Program-made: the position numbers and the translations under genes | Part shown: piece after piece, positions 26,225 to 34,681 of the stretch | Layout of the letters: each line of letters begins with the position of its first letter | Position numbering within the stretch: the stretch's first letter is position 1 | The notes under the pieces: model-generated | What the model was told of the DNA's origin: nothing | The model's database searches: none | Seen by the model: the letters and a program-made list of their open reading frames with translations, nothing else | Source: Hyphomicrobiales bacterium | GTDB taxonomy: Bacteria; Pseudomonadota; Alphaproteobacteria; Rhizobiales; Rhizobiaceae | Assembly (NCBI GenBank): GCA_900468065.1 | Contig: UBTA01000018.1 | Span: 1 to 62,221 of the forward strand | Direction: 5' to 3' | Length of the DNA: 62,221 nt

Positions 26225-27612
26225 GCAGAGACCGCGGCCGGGAATGTCACAGAGGCTTTCAGGCCCCTGCCCTCCGGCCCTTCGCCAAGGTTGAGATGTC
26301 CGCCGAACAGTCCGGCGATTTCTTCAACGATCGGAAGTCCCAATCCCATCCCCGGTGCTTGCCCGCGTCCACCGCGCGCAAAACGCTGGCGCACGACCTG
26401 CCGGTTCTCCGGCGGGATGCCCGGGCCGTTGTCTTCGACGTCGAGCCGGACGCCGTCTTTCTCCGTTTCCACCCGGACCGTGACCTCCGCCCCCTTGCCG
26501 GCATAGGCGATAGCGTTTTCGATCAGATTGCGCAGCAGCTCGCCGATCAAGAGCGGTTCCGCCCGGATCAACGCCTTGCCATCGCCCTCGAAACCGAGAT
26601 CGATGCCAGCCTCACCGGCGCCGGGCACGCGATCGCCGGTAATCTCCTGAGCCAGCGCCATCAGGTCGATGATCTCAAGCGGTTGCGGCTCCTTCGAGCC
26701 GGCAGCGTCGATCTTTGCCATCAACAACAGTTGCGCCAGGATGCGTTCGGCGTGGGCGACGGCCTCGTCCCCCTTGCGAGCGGCGGCCTGCGCCTCGTCC
26801 AGCGTTGTGGCGCGGGCGGAAAGCGCCAGCTGGGTACGAATGATCGCCAGCGGCGTGCGCAGCTGGTGGCTGGCATTGCCGGAGAAATGACGTAGTGCAT
26901 CGAGCGCCGATTGCAGCCGCACCATGAAGGAATTGACCGTTTCGACCAGCCCTTCGACTTCGCTCGGCACAGATTGGTCGATCGGATGCAGATCGTCGGG
27001 GCTGCGTTCGGCAATAGCATCGCCCAACCGGTAGAGCGGCCGCAGCGAAAAGGTGACCGCGATCCAGACGATGATGGCAGCACCCGCGATCATCATCAGC
27101 AGCCGGAAGGCCGAGCGCAAGAGGATCGCCTGCGTCAGCTGACGGCGGGCAATCGTGGTTTCCGCGACGGTGACGACGAAGGGAACGGAATTGATGCCTG
27201 TCGAGGCGGATCGCTCCAGAGCTGCGACCCGGATCGGCTCGCCGCGGAACTGTGCATCGGTATAAACGGCCGACTGGCCATTGAGATCAGCAACCGAGGG
27301 CAGGTTCTGGTAGCCGGTGATGAACTGGCCGGGAGGCCCATCGACCCGGTAGAAGACGCGGTCCTGTGCTGCCGAGGTCAGCATTTCCAGCGCCACATAG
27401 GGGATATCGACCTCAAGCGAACCGTCTTCGGCGACCACGACCCGTTCGGCGATGGCCAGTGCCGAGCCGGCAAGCACGCGGTCAGAGACGATATTCGCCG
27501 TCTTCACCGCCTCGCGATAGGTGTCTATCAGGGCGATGGCACCGATGACGACGGTCGAGATCAACAGCCAGGCCAGCAGCCCCCGGCGCAGGGAATAGGC
27601 ACGCCGTGCCAT
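26221..27612 (-). CDS. tctE: Sensor histidine kinase, TctE-like
   Basis: 463-aa membrane sensor kinase. TM1 about 12-30, periplasmic domain about 31-165, TM2 about 168-190, then HisKA with phospho-acceptor His249 in NASHQLRTPLA. The ATPase domain has N-box LLRNLIENAIAY, DNGPGIPPENR and GMGLGLPIVEE. The periplasmic domain is of the 2CSK_N type found in tricarboxylate sensors. It overlaps tctD by one base (TGATG), so the two are co-translated. With tctCBA two genes away on the other strand, it probably senses citrate or a related tricarboxylate (inferred). Confidence 0.85.
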   Translation of the reverse strand: MARRAYSLRRGLLAWLLISTVVIGAIALIDTYREAVKTANIVSDRVLAGSALAIAERVVVAEDGSLEVDIPYVALEMLTSAAQDRVFYRVDGPPGQFITGYQNLPSVADLNGQSAVYTDAQFRGEPIRVAALERSASTGINSVPFVVTVAETTIARRQLTQAILLRSAFRLLMMIAGAAIIVWIAVTFSLRPLYRLGDAIAERSPDDLHPIDQSVPSEVEGLVETVNSFMVRLQSALDALRHFSGNASHQLRTPLAIIRTQLALSARATTLDEAQAAARKGDEAVAHAERILAQLLLMAKIDAAGSKEPQPLEIIDLMALAQEITGDRVPGAGEAGIDLGFEGDGKALIRAEPLLIGELLRNLIENAIAYAGKGAEVTVRVETEKDGVRLDVEDNGPGIPPENRQVVRQRFARGGRGQAPGMGLGLPIVEEIAGLFGGHLNLGEGPEGRGLKASVTFPAAVSA

Positions 27613-28286
27613 CAGGCGTCCGCCATCTTGTCGAGATAATAGCCGATGCCGCGCGCAGTGCGCACCGTCAACCCATGCGGAGCAAGGCGCTTGCGCAGCC
27701 GGCTGACATATTGCTCAATGGCATTGGCGCTGAGATCGTCATCGAAGGCCGTCAGCGACTGAATGATGGCTTCCTTTGCGACCACCTTGCCGGCGCGCAT
27801 GAACAGGATTTCGAGAAGGCCGAGTTCCCGCGCCGGAATATCCACCGTGATGCCATCGGCGGAAAAGGTGCGCGAATTGAGGTCAAGCGAGATCTTGCCA
27901 TAGCTGACCAGCGACGAGCGCAGCCCGGCCTGGCGGCGCAGCAGGACGCGGACGCGAGCCTCGAATTCGCTGATGTCGAAAGGCTTGATCATGTAGTCGT
28001 CGGCACCGAGATCGAGCCCCTTGATCTTCTCTTCCTGGGTGCCGCGCGCCGTCAGGATCAGCACCGCCGCCTTGTTTTGCCGGGCCCGCATCGAGCGCAG
28101 CACGTCGAGGCCGTCCATTTCCGGCAGGTTGAGATCGAGGATGACGAGATCGAAGGTTTCCGTGGCGGTGACCGCATTGGCCGAGGCGCCGTCATGAACC
28201 ACATCGACGGCATAGCCGCTGCCGCGCAGGATCGCGACAAGTCCTTCCGAAAGCGCCGTATTGTCCTCGACCAGTAGTATCCGCAA
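27612..28286 (-). CDS. tctD: Response regulator, TctD-like (OmpR class)
   Basis: 224 aa. Receiver domain 1-115 with phospho-acceptor Asp51 (VILDLNLPEMDG), acidic E7/D8 and conserved Lys in DYMIKPFD. OmpR-type winged helix 125-220 (ARELGLLEILFMRAGKVV, ending RTARGIGYYL). It activates the tct transporter operon in response to TctE. Divergent from the iron-type SBP gene. Confidence 0.88.
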   Translation of the reverse strand: MRILLVEDNTALSEGLVAILRGSGYAVDVVHDGASANAVTATETFDLVILDLNLPEMDGLDVLRSMRARQNKAAVLILTARGTQEEKIKGLDLGADDYMIKPFDISEFEARVRVLLRRQAGLRSSLVSYGKISLDLNSRTFSADGITVDIPARELGLLEILFMRAGKVVAKEAIIQSLTAFDDDLSANAIEQYVSRLRKRLAPHGLTVRTARGIGYYLDKMADA

Positions 28287-28364
28287 ATCCGCTATCTCCT
28301 TGACGGCACTCTATCGGGCGTGCTGGCGCTTGTGAACGGGCCGAGGCTGCGGCAATATCGTTTT

Positions 28365-29432
28365 ATGCGTTTCCTTCCCCTTCTCTGTCTTCTCTGTGGA
28401 TTTTCAATGCCGGCCGCCGCCCAGCTCACGCTGTTTCCGGCGCGCTCAGGCGATGCGGCGGCGCCGGCCGTGGTCGTCTATTCCTCGCTCGACGAGCCCC
28501 TGGCGCGACCGATGATCCTCGGTTTCCAGGCTGCCAATCCGGATGTGGCGGTGCGCTACGAGGATATGCTGACCGGCGAGATCTACGATCGGATCGTCAA
28601 GGAGACCGATGCCGGCCAAAGAACCGCGGATTTCGCCTTTTCCTCGGCGATGGACCTGCAGGTGAAGCTGAGCAATGACGGCTACGCCCAGCGCAGCGAC
28701 ATGCCGATGAGCGGCCGCTGGCCGGCCTGGGCCAACTGGCGCAACACGGCCTATGCGCTGACCTTCGAGCCCGCCGTTTTCGTCTATCACAAGCCGAGCT
28801 TCACCAGGGAAAAGCCGCCCTCGACGCGGGCGGAGTTCGTCGATTATCTGAAACGCCAGGGCAGCGCGGTGTTCGGCAAGATCGGCACCTATGATATCGA
28901 GCGCTCCGGCGTCGGCTTCCTGTTCATGGCGCGCGATCAGGAGCAGTTCGGCGACATCTGGTCTGTGATCCAGGCCATGGGCGCTGCCGGGGTCAAGCTC
29001 TATTCCACAAGTTCGGCCATCCTTGAGCGGGTCTCCGACGGCCGCTTCGTGCTCGGCTATAATATTCTCGGCTCCTACGCCGCCGACTGGGCATCGCGCC
29101 ATCCGGATGTCGGCATCGTGCTGCCGCGCGATTATACCGTCGTCATGTCGCGCATCGGGCTGGTGCCGCAAGCGGCGGCAACGCCGGATCTCGGCCGCCG
29201 CTATCTGGAGTTCTTCATGTCGAAGGAAGGCCAGACGATCATGGCGCGTGAATTGCAGATCCCCGCCGTCAGTCCCGACGTGGCAGGGGTCAACACCGCC
29301 AACACGATGCGCGAGATGCTCGGTGGCCAATTGAAGCCTGTTCCGGTCAGCCCCGGACTGATGGTCTATCTCGATCAGGTCAAGCGGGCGCGGCTGATTG
29401 CCCGCTGGAACGAAGTTTTACGGCTGCAGTAG
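28365..29432 (+). CDS. Periplasmic iron-type substrate-binding protein associated with TctDE
   Basis: 355 aa with a signal peptide (1-19/20, PAAAQ). The mature chain is an AfuA/FbpA-like SBP: VVVYSSLDEPLARPMILGFQ, ADFAFSSAMDLQVKL, YALTFEPAVFVYHK and a C-terminal GRRYLEFFMSKEGQTIMA. No ABC permease or ATPase is present. It sits between tctED and tctCBA, divergent from tctD. Proteins of this kind next to TctDE-type systems may present ligand to the sensor kinase rather than to a transporter (inference). ATG 28365 gives the best signal peptide, though its ribosome site is weak; GTG 28320 is an alternative. Confidence 0.75.
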   Translation: MRFLPLLCLLCGFSMPAAAQLTLFPARSGDAAAPAVVVYSSLDEPLARPMILGFQAANPDVAVRYEDMLTGEIYDRIVKETDAGQRTADFAFSSAMDLQVKLSNDGYAQRSDMPMSGRWPAWANWRNTAYALTFEPAVFVYHKPSFTREKPPSTRAEFVDYLKRQGSAVFGKIGTYDIERSGVGFLFMARDQEQFGDIWSVIQAMGAAGVKLYSTSSAILERVSDGRFVLGYNILGSYAADWASRHPDVGIVLPRDYTVVMSRIGLVPQAAATPDLGRRYLEFFMSKEGQTIMARELQIPAVSPDVAGVNTANTMREMLGGQLKPVPVSPGLMVYLDQVKRARLIARWNEVLRLQ

Positions 29433-29694
29433 ACGAAAACCAAAAATTAAGGGACATTAACACTGCAAGGTCCCGCCCGATGTCAGGTAAATGTCAGCTT
29501 CATATGGTGCCTTGCAGTTCTTCATTATCCGTGGAGGCGGATGATCGAGGCGTATGGGAGGAGTTTCACCAGACCCGGCGTAACGGCGAGCCTCAAAGGC
29601 TGCCGCAGCTGATCGACCGTGAGCCATCCCCCGTCCGCAAAGATGAACAATGTGCGCGCCAACTGAACGAGCGCGCCTGACGGAGGACTACCCT

Positions 29695-30639
29695 TTGAAA
29701 CAGTTTTTTCTGGCATCCATTCTTGCTGGCGCTCTCGCCCTGCCGGCTGTTGCCGCTGACTACACCATCATCGCACCGGCCAATCCGGGCGGCGGCTGGG
29801 ACCAGACGGCCCGCTCGATCCAGTCGGTGATGCAAGCCGAAGGCATTTCCGGCAACGTTCAGGTTCAGAACGTACCGGGCGCCGGCGGCACGATCGGCCT
29901 CGCACAGTTCGCCAGCCAGTCGGCCGGCAACGCCAACGCCCTTATCGTCGGCGGCTACGTCATGGTCGGCGCCATCCTGACCAACAAATCGCCGGTATCG
30001 CTCAACGATGTCACTCCGATCGCCCGCCTGACCGGCGAATACGAAGCCATCGTCGTTCCCGCCGATTCGCCGCTGAAGTCGATGGGCGATCTCGTCGAAG
30101 CGCTGAAGAAGGATCCGGGCGCAGTCTCCTGGGGCGGCGGTTCGGCTGGCGGTACGGACCATATCGCTGTTGGCCTGATTGCCAAGGCAGCCGGCGTTGA
30201 CCCGACCAAGATCAACTACATCGCGTTTTCCGGCGGCGGCGAAGCCCTTGCGGCCATTCTCGGCAGCCAGGTCACGGCCGGCATTTCCGGTTACGGCGAG
30301 TTCGAATCGCAGATCAAGGCCGGCACGCTTCGCCTGCTTGCCATGTCGAGCCCAGAGCGCCTGCCTGGCATCGACGCGCCGACCATCAAGGAAGGCGGCC
30401 TCGACGTCGTCGTTGAAAACTGGCGTATGGTTGCCGCAGCTCCGGGCCTGACCGACGAGCAGAAGGCTGCCGTTTCCGCTGATATCGAAAAGCTCGCCAA
30501 GTCGGCCGGCTGGCAGGAAACTCTGAAGACCAAGGGCTGGACGGATACCTATCTGGCCGGTGACGCGTTCAAGGCGCAGCTCGCCAAGGACGTTTCCGCA
30601 ACCGAAGCTGTCCTCAAGGACATTGGTCTGGTTCAATGA
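29695..30639 (+). CDS. tctC: Tripartite tricarboxylate transporter binding protein TctC
   Basis: 314-aa periplasmic receptor of the TTT (Bug) family. Signal peptide 1-21 (ALPAVAA). Seen: TIIAPANPGGGWDQTAR (the ligand-loop hallmark), GGSAGGTDHIAVGLIAKAAG, INYIAFSGGGEALAAILG. It binds citrate or another carboxylate and delivers it to TctAB. A TTG start at 29695 is strongly preferred: GGAGG lies 7 nt upstream and it yields a clean signal peptide (MKQFFLASIL). The 262 bases upstream carry no convincing gene and presumably hold the TctD-controlled promoter. The stop overlaps the tctB start by 4 bp. Confidence 0.92.
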   Translation: MKQFFLASILAGALALPAVAADYTIIAPANPGGGWDQTARSIQSVMQAEGISGNVQVQNVPGAGGTIGLAQFASQSAGNANALIVGGYVMVGAILTNKSPVSLNDVTPIARLTGEYEAIVVPADSPLKSMGDLVEALKKDPGAVSWGGGSAGGTDHIAVGLIAKAAGVDPTKINYIAFSGGGEALAAILGSQVTAGISGYGEFESQIKAGTLRLLAMSSPERLPGIDAPTIKEGGLDVVVENWRMVAAAPGLTDEQKAAVSADIEKLAKSAGWQETLKTKGWTDTYLAGDAFKAQLAKDVSATEAVLKDIGLVQ

Positions 30640-31127
30640 GCAAGGGTAACACCCCTTCGACGCAGACACGCCGCCCTGACAGGGCGGCGCTTGTCATTGC
30701 CGTCTTCCTGGCTGGTCTGGCCGGCCTGATCTTCTGGGATACGTCGCGGCTTGCCAAGATCACCAGCTATTCCGGCATCGGCCCGGCGACCATTCCCTTC
30801 GTGATCGCCAGCGTACTTTTGCTTCTAGCTGCCTGGACCGTATTCGAGGCGCTGCGCGGAGATTTTCCGGCACGGGAGCGTCAGGAATTTGGCCCGGTGA
30901 TCTGGATCATCGGCGGCCTCGCGGCACAGATGCTGACGCTGAAGCCGCTGGGTTTCTCCATCGCCACCGGCCTTTTGTTCGCTGCAACTGCGGCGGGGTT
31001 CGGAAAGCGGAAGCTCTGGTTCACGATCCCGATCGGCATTGTGCTCTGTCTTGGCGTCTGGCTGGTCTTTGCCGGGTTGCTGCAGCTCTCGTTGCCAGCC
31101 GGTCCGCTCGAACACCTGTTTTGGTAA
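30636..31127 (+). CDS. tctB: Tripartite tricarboxylate transporter small subunit TctB
   Basis: 163-aa membrane protein with four predicted helices (about 20-37, 48-68, 85-118 as a pair, 125-150). It is the poorly conserved small subunit that accompanies TctA. The ATGA overlap with tctC and the 9-bp gap to tctA make the operon clear. Assignment rests on topology, length and position. Confidence 0.88.
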   Translation: MSKGNTPSTQTRRPDRAALVIAVFLAGLAGLIFWDTSRLAKITSYSGIGPATIPFVIASVLLLLAAWTVFEALRGDFPARERQEFGPVIWIIGGLAAQMLTLKPLGFSIATGLLFAATAAGFGKRKLWFTIPIGIVLCLGVWLVFAGLLQLSLPAGPLEHLFW

Positions 31128-31136
31128 GGCACTGAC

Positions 31137-32654
31137 ATGACCACATTCGATTTCCTAATGCAGGGCATGCTCGTAGCCGCCCAGCCGATGAATCTATTCT
31201 ACGCGTTGATCGGCGTGACGCTTGGGACCGCCGTCGGCGTCTTACCGGGCATCGGCCCGGCGCTGACCGTGGCGTTGCTTCTGCCGGTGACCTACCGGCT
31301 GGATCCGGGCGGTTCGCTGATCATGTTCGCCGGCATTTATTACGGCGGCATGTATGGCGGTTCGACGACCTCAATCCTTCTCAATACACCCGGCGAAAGC
31401 GCCTCGATCGTCACGGCACTTGAGGGCAACAAGATGGCCCGCAAGGGACGCGGTGGGCCAGCACTGGCAACGGCCGCCATCGGCTCGTTCGTCGCAGGCC
31501 TGATCGCGACGCTCGGCCTTGCCTTCATCGCGCCGTTCGTCGTCAAGCTGGCGCTGGTCTTCGGCCCGCGCGAATATTTCGCTCTGATGGTTCTTGCCTT
31601 CGTCACCGTGTCATCCGCTTTCGGCGATTCGACACTGCGCGGCCTCACCTCGCTGTTCATCGGCTTTGCGCTCGCCATTATTGGCATCGACCAGCTGACC
31701 GGTCAGGCACGCATGAGCTTCGGCATCCCGGATCTTCTGGACGGGATCGAAGTGACAACGCTGGCGGTCGCGATGTTTGCCATCGGTGAATCGCTCTATA
31801 TCGCCGCACAGGGCGATCAGGGTCCGGACAAGGTCGAGGCGGTCAAGGGTTCCGTCTGGATGACCGGCCAGGATTGGGCACGTTCGTGGAAGGCATGGCT
31901 GCGCGGAACAGCGATCGGTTTCCCGATCGGTGCGATGCCGGCCGGCGGCGCCGAAATCGGCACATTCCTCTCCTATGCGGCTGAAAAGCGGCTGTCGAAG
32001 CACCCGGAAGAGTTCGGCCATGGCGCAATCGAAGGCGTTGCGGGTCCGGAGGCGGCCAACAATGCCTCGGCAGCTGGTACGCTTGTTCCGCTGCTGACAC
32101 TCGGCCTTCCGACGACCGCGACCGCAGCGATCATGCTGGCTGGCTTCCAGCAATACGGTTTGCAGCCGGGTCCGCTGTTGTTTGCGACCAATCCGCAGCT
32201 CGTCTGGGGCCTGATCGCTTCGCTGCTGATCGCCAACTTCATGCTGCTGGTTCTCAACCTGCCGCTGGTCGGCCTCTGGGTGAAGCTGCTGACGATTCCG
32301 AAGCCGTGGCTTTATGCCGGCATCCTGTTGTTCGCGACGCTCGGCACCATCGGCGCCAATCCGTCGGTGTTCGAACTCGGCATGCTTCTGGCGTTCGGGG
32401 TTCTCGGCTACGCCATGCGCATCTTCGGCTACCCGATTGCGCCTGTGGTCGTCGGCCTGATCCTTGGACCATTGGCCGAACAGCAGCTCCGCCGTGCGCT
32501 GGCGATCAGTCAAGGCGATGTCACGGTGCTGTTCACCTCGCCAGTCGCAGCCGTGCTGCTGGTGATCGCCGCTGCGGCGCTGATCGTACCGTTGATCCTG
32601 CGGGCCCGCGGCCGTGGCCAGGTGCTCTCACAGCTTGCTGCCAACGAAGATTGA
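31137..32654 (+). CDS. tctA: Tripartite tricarboxylate transporter large subunit TctA
   Basis: 505-aa membrane protein with about 11-12 helices, the ion-driven translocation subunit of the tricarboxylate transporter. Seen: [20 protein letters not shown] (N-terminal TctA signature), [40 protein letters not shown] and [13 protein letters not shown]; the repeated GxxG-P loops are family hallmarks. It ends the operon before a strong terminator. Confidence 0.93.
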   Translation: MTTFDFLMQGMLVAAQPMNLFYALIGVTLGTAVGVLPGIGPALTVALLLPVTYRLDPGGSLIMFAGIYYGGMYGGSTTSILLNTPGESASIVTALEGNKMARKGRGGPALATAAIGSFVAGLIATLGLAFIAPFVVKLALVFGPREYFALMVLAFVTVSSAFGDSTLRGLTSLFIGFALAIIGIDQLTGQARMSFGIPDLLDGIEVTTLAVAMFAIGESLYIAAQGDQGPDKVEAVKGSVWMTGQDWARSWKAWLRGTAIGFPIGAMPAGGAEIGTFLSYAAEKRLSKHPEEFGHGAIEGVAGPEAANNASAAGTLVPLLTLGLPTTATAAIMLAGFQQYGLQPGPLLFATNPQLVWGLIASLLIANFMLLVLNLPLVGLWVKLLTIPKPWLYAGILLFATLGTIGANPSVFELGMLLAFGVLGYAMRIFGYPIAPVVVGLILGPLAEQQLRRALAISQGDVTVLFTSPVAAVLLVIAAAALIVPLILRARGRGQVLSQLAANED

Positions 32655-32679
32655 CGGTTCCTCCCAAGGTCGTCACGGC

Positions 32680-32713
32680 AAAGGCCCGGTTAGCTGATGT
32701 TAACCGGGCCTTT
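32680..32713 (+). terminator. Rho-independent terminator after tctA
   Basis: Perfect 13-bp stem (AAAGGCCCGGTTA/TAACCGGGCCTTT) with an 8-nt loop, followed by CCTATTT. The last stem bases give the U-run. It ends the tctCBA operon. Confidence 0.88.
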
Positions 32714-32824
32714 CCTATTTGCATGGCTGGGATGAATTCCTGTGCATTGTAAACGGAGGTTGCAGACCGCATATTCATCTCGTCAACAAGACACAACAAC
32801 AACTTAGGAAAGTGAGTTCAAGAG

Positions 32825-32992
32825 ATGAGTGCCCGTAAATCTGCCCGAGGCTTTTTCGGTAATGCCATTGCCATCTTTGGCGCGGCCACGGCCGCTGCCG
32901 CAGCAGTCGAGGGCAACCGCCGTCCGCTGGACCGCGACCTCTATACGCTCGGCATCAACCCGGCAAACTTCCATTCCGTCAAGCGCGGCTAA
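32825..32992 (+). CDS. Small hypothetical protein, 55 aa
   Basis: Begins MSARKSARGFFGNAIAIFGA, continues through an alanine-rich hydrophobic segment (residues 13-28) and ends in a polar tail (RRPLDRDLYTLGINPANF). The pattern resembles small conserved rhizobial proteins with one possible membrane-associated helix; a signal peptide is not obvious. An AGGAAAG lies about 14 nt upstream (poor spacing), with AAGAG adjacent to the ATG. It is bracketed by a terminator on each side, i.e. a stand-alone transcription unit. Function unknown. Confidence 0.65.
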   Translation: MSARKSARGFFGNAIAIFGAATAAAAAVEGNRRPLDRDLYTLGINPANFHSVKRG

Positions 32993-33030
32993 TTCAACCG
33001 CTGCATGAAATCTGAAAAGTCCGGTCAGCG

Positions 33031-33078
33031 ATGACCGGGTTCAGACTGCTGACAAACCCGGTCATTTTGGCCGGGTTT
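33031..33078 (+). terminator. Terminator after the 55-aa gene
   Basis: 11-bp perfect stem ATGACCGGGTT (33031-33041) / AACCCGGTCAT (33055-33065), followed by TTT and then TTTTGTTTTG. Placed 38 bp past the small gene's stop. Confidence 0.75.
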
Positions 33079-33142
33079 TGTTTTGTTGGTATTTTGTCGG
33101 TTTGAATACTGCAAATGCAGTGTTTCGAATGGCTTTCCCGTC

Positions 33143-33262
33143 TTATCCGGGCTTTGGTTGGTGCGCCTTGGTCATGAGCATGGCGATCTTCTCGATGTTC
33201 TCGGCGGCGGCCATGAGGTATTGGCATCTGACCTTGCGCACGCTGCCGGTCCATCCGCTCGA
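33143..33262 (-). pseudogene. Transposase C-terminal remnant
   Basis: Minus-strand frame ending at TAA 33143 reads 39 residues containing WTGSVRKVRCQYLMAAA, then ENIEKIAMLM. This Q-Y-L-x-A-A-A-x-N-I pattern is that of the C-terminal end of DDE transposases of IS1182/IS5-like elements. No matching N-terminal or catalytic part continues upstream in frame, no ATG precedes it, and opgC begins to end only 126 bp away. It is a fossil of an insertion at the 3' end of opgC. Exact IS family not determinable by eye. Confidence 0.5.
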
Positions 33263-33387
33263 GATCGCCCCAGTAATCGGAGCGGGACTTCTCGATCGTC
33301 GAAAGGTCATAGTCCCCATGAATCACAAACCCCAAGACGAGGCCAGGGGGTTTATCCGCAGTCTGAGGGTGGCCATGGGGGCCTTTT

Positions 33388-34551
33388 TTACGCCTTCGCC
33401 ACAGCCGGCCGGGACAGGCCGCCGATCCAATCGAGATAACGGGCATAGGCGAAGTGCAGACCGATGCCGGCAAGCACGAACAGCGCGCCCAACAGCGGAT
33501 CGCGCCCTGTTACAAACAGCAGCACCTGCCCGACCATTGCAAGGATCGTTCCGAAGATGAACACCGGCAGTGAATGCCGGCCGATCAGGACGAGCGGGTG
33601 ATCGATGCGCAGGCGCGTCATCCGGCTGAAGACAGGAAAGACCGTCAGCAGGTAGGCGAGCGCCAGAACGTGGAGCAATCGCGTCAGGGACAGGAAGGTC
33701 TTGTCGAACCCCGTCAGAACCGACGGCAGTCCATACGAAAAATCGAGGTTCCACCAGGACAGAAGCACCCAGAAGAACGAGACCGTCACATAACCGGCCG
33801 CGATCGCCACCAAGGCCGGATGGCGCACAATCGGCTTTCCGGCGCGCGACCGCATCATGCAGATCATCCCGATGACGAACAGGAACTGCCAGGACCAGGG
33901 ATTGAGGAACCAGTAGCCTTCATCGAGGAAGTTGATGGGGACGATCGTGAAGATGCCCGCCGCAAGCCACAGTGCCGCTGATGCCATGAACAACAGGAAG
34001 GGACTGCGCCCGTACAGCCAGAGCATGCCGGGCAAAAGCAGGAAGACGACGGCATACATCGACAGGATATTGTTATAGCCCAGTTGGTGCCCAAGCAGCA
34101 CCATGGCGACGAAGCCCTGCTCGGTGTGATCGACGAGCGGGCGGATGTTGATCTCGCTGATCAGGTCCTGCCGGCCAAAATAGAGCGCGCCGCCGGCAAA
34201 GATCGCCAGCGTGATGATACTGGTCATGATATGGGCGATGTAGAGCGTGAACGCCCGCCGCCAGATTTTCAGGCTGAGCGCGAGGCGGTTGCCGATCGTG
34301 AACTTCCGCCCATAGGCAAGCCCAGCCGATAGTCCCGAGATCAGCACGAAGGCCTCGGCCGAGTCCGAGAAGCCGAAATTCTTGGTGGTCAGATATTCGA
34401 GATATTGCCCCGGCACGTGATTGACGAAGATGGTCAGCAGGCAGAGCGCCCGAAAGACGTCGAGGCGGGTGTCGCGCTGGGAGGGGACGGTCTGGGTTTC
34501 TCCCACGTGTCCATCACCGCCAGGCGCCTGGAATTGCAGCTTTTGAAGCAT
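33388..34551 (-). CDS. opgC: OpgC-family membrane acyltransferase (glucan succinylation)
   Basis: 387-aa polytopic inner-membrane protein of the OpgC family, about 10 helices. The N-terminal RLDVFRALCLLTIFVNHVPG contains the conserved Arg-Asp and His of membrane acyltransferases, and DSAEAFVLISGLSAGLAYG is the OpgC-type second motif. In rhizobia and Rhodobacter, OpgC adds succinyl groups to osmoregulated periplasmic glucans. The neighbour ndvB makes the cyclic beta-1,2-glucan backbone, so this is most likely its modification enzyme. The genes are on the same strand but separated by the ndvB terminator, so opgC has its own promoter. The start has only a weak ribosome site. Confidence 0.85.
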   Translation of the reverse strand: MLQKLQFQAPGGDGHVGETQTVPSQRDTRLDVFRALCLLTIFVNHVPGQYLEYLTTKNFGFSDSAEAFVLISGLSAGLAYGRKFTIGNRLALSLKIWRRAFTLYIAHIMTSIITLAIFAGGALYFGRQDLISEINIRPLVDHTEQGFVAMVLLGHQLGYNNILSMYAVVFLLLPGMLWLYGRSPFLLFMASAALWLAAGIFTIVPINFLDEGYWFLNPWSWQFLFVIGMICMMRSRAGKPIVRHPALVAIAAGYVTVSFFWVLLSWWNLDFSYGLPSVLTGFDKTFLSLTRLLHVLALAYLLTVFPVFSRMTRLRIDHPLVLIGRHSLPVFIFGTILAMVGQVLLFVTGRDPLLGALFVLAGIGLHFAYARYLDWIGGLSRPAVAKA

Positions 34552-34622
34552 TCAGAATGGTCTCGTCCGAGTTCAGTGCCCCTGCCCCCATTGACGCGAT
34601 ATTGATGCAGGCGATCAAAACA

Positions 34623-34658
34623 AAACCGGCTTTGCGCCTTCTGGTGCAAAGCCGGTTT
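34623..34658 (-). terminator. Rho-independent terminator after ndvB
   Basis: 13-bp perfect stem AAACCGGCTTTGC/GCAAAGCCGGTTT with a 10-nt loop; on the minus strand followed by TGTTTTG. Located 23 bp beyond the ndvB stop. Confidence 0.88.
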
Positions 34659-34681
34659 CAGTTCTGATCGTTCGCCGGCAG

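Noticed and set aside
29480-29680. 66-aa frame before tctC
   Set aside because: No ribosome site at its start and unremarkable composition; position fits the tctC leader, not a gene.
32994-33473. 159-aa minus-strand frame across the terminator and transposase remnant
   Set aside because: Runs through a clear terminator and the end of opgC; the recognisable transposase residues are in a different frame.
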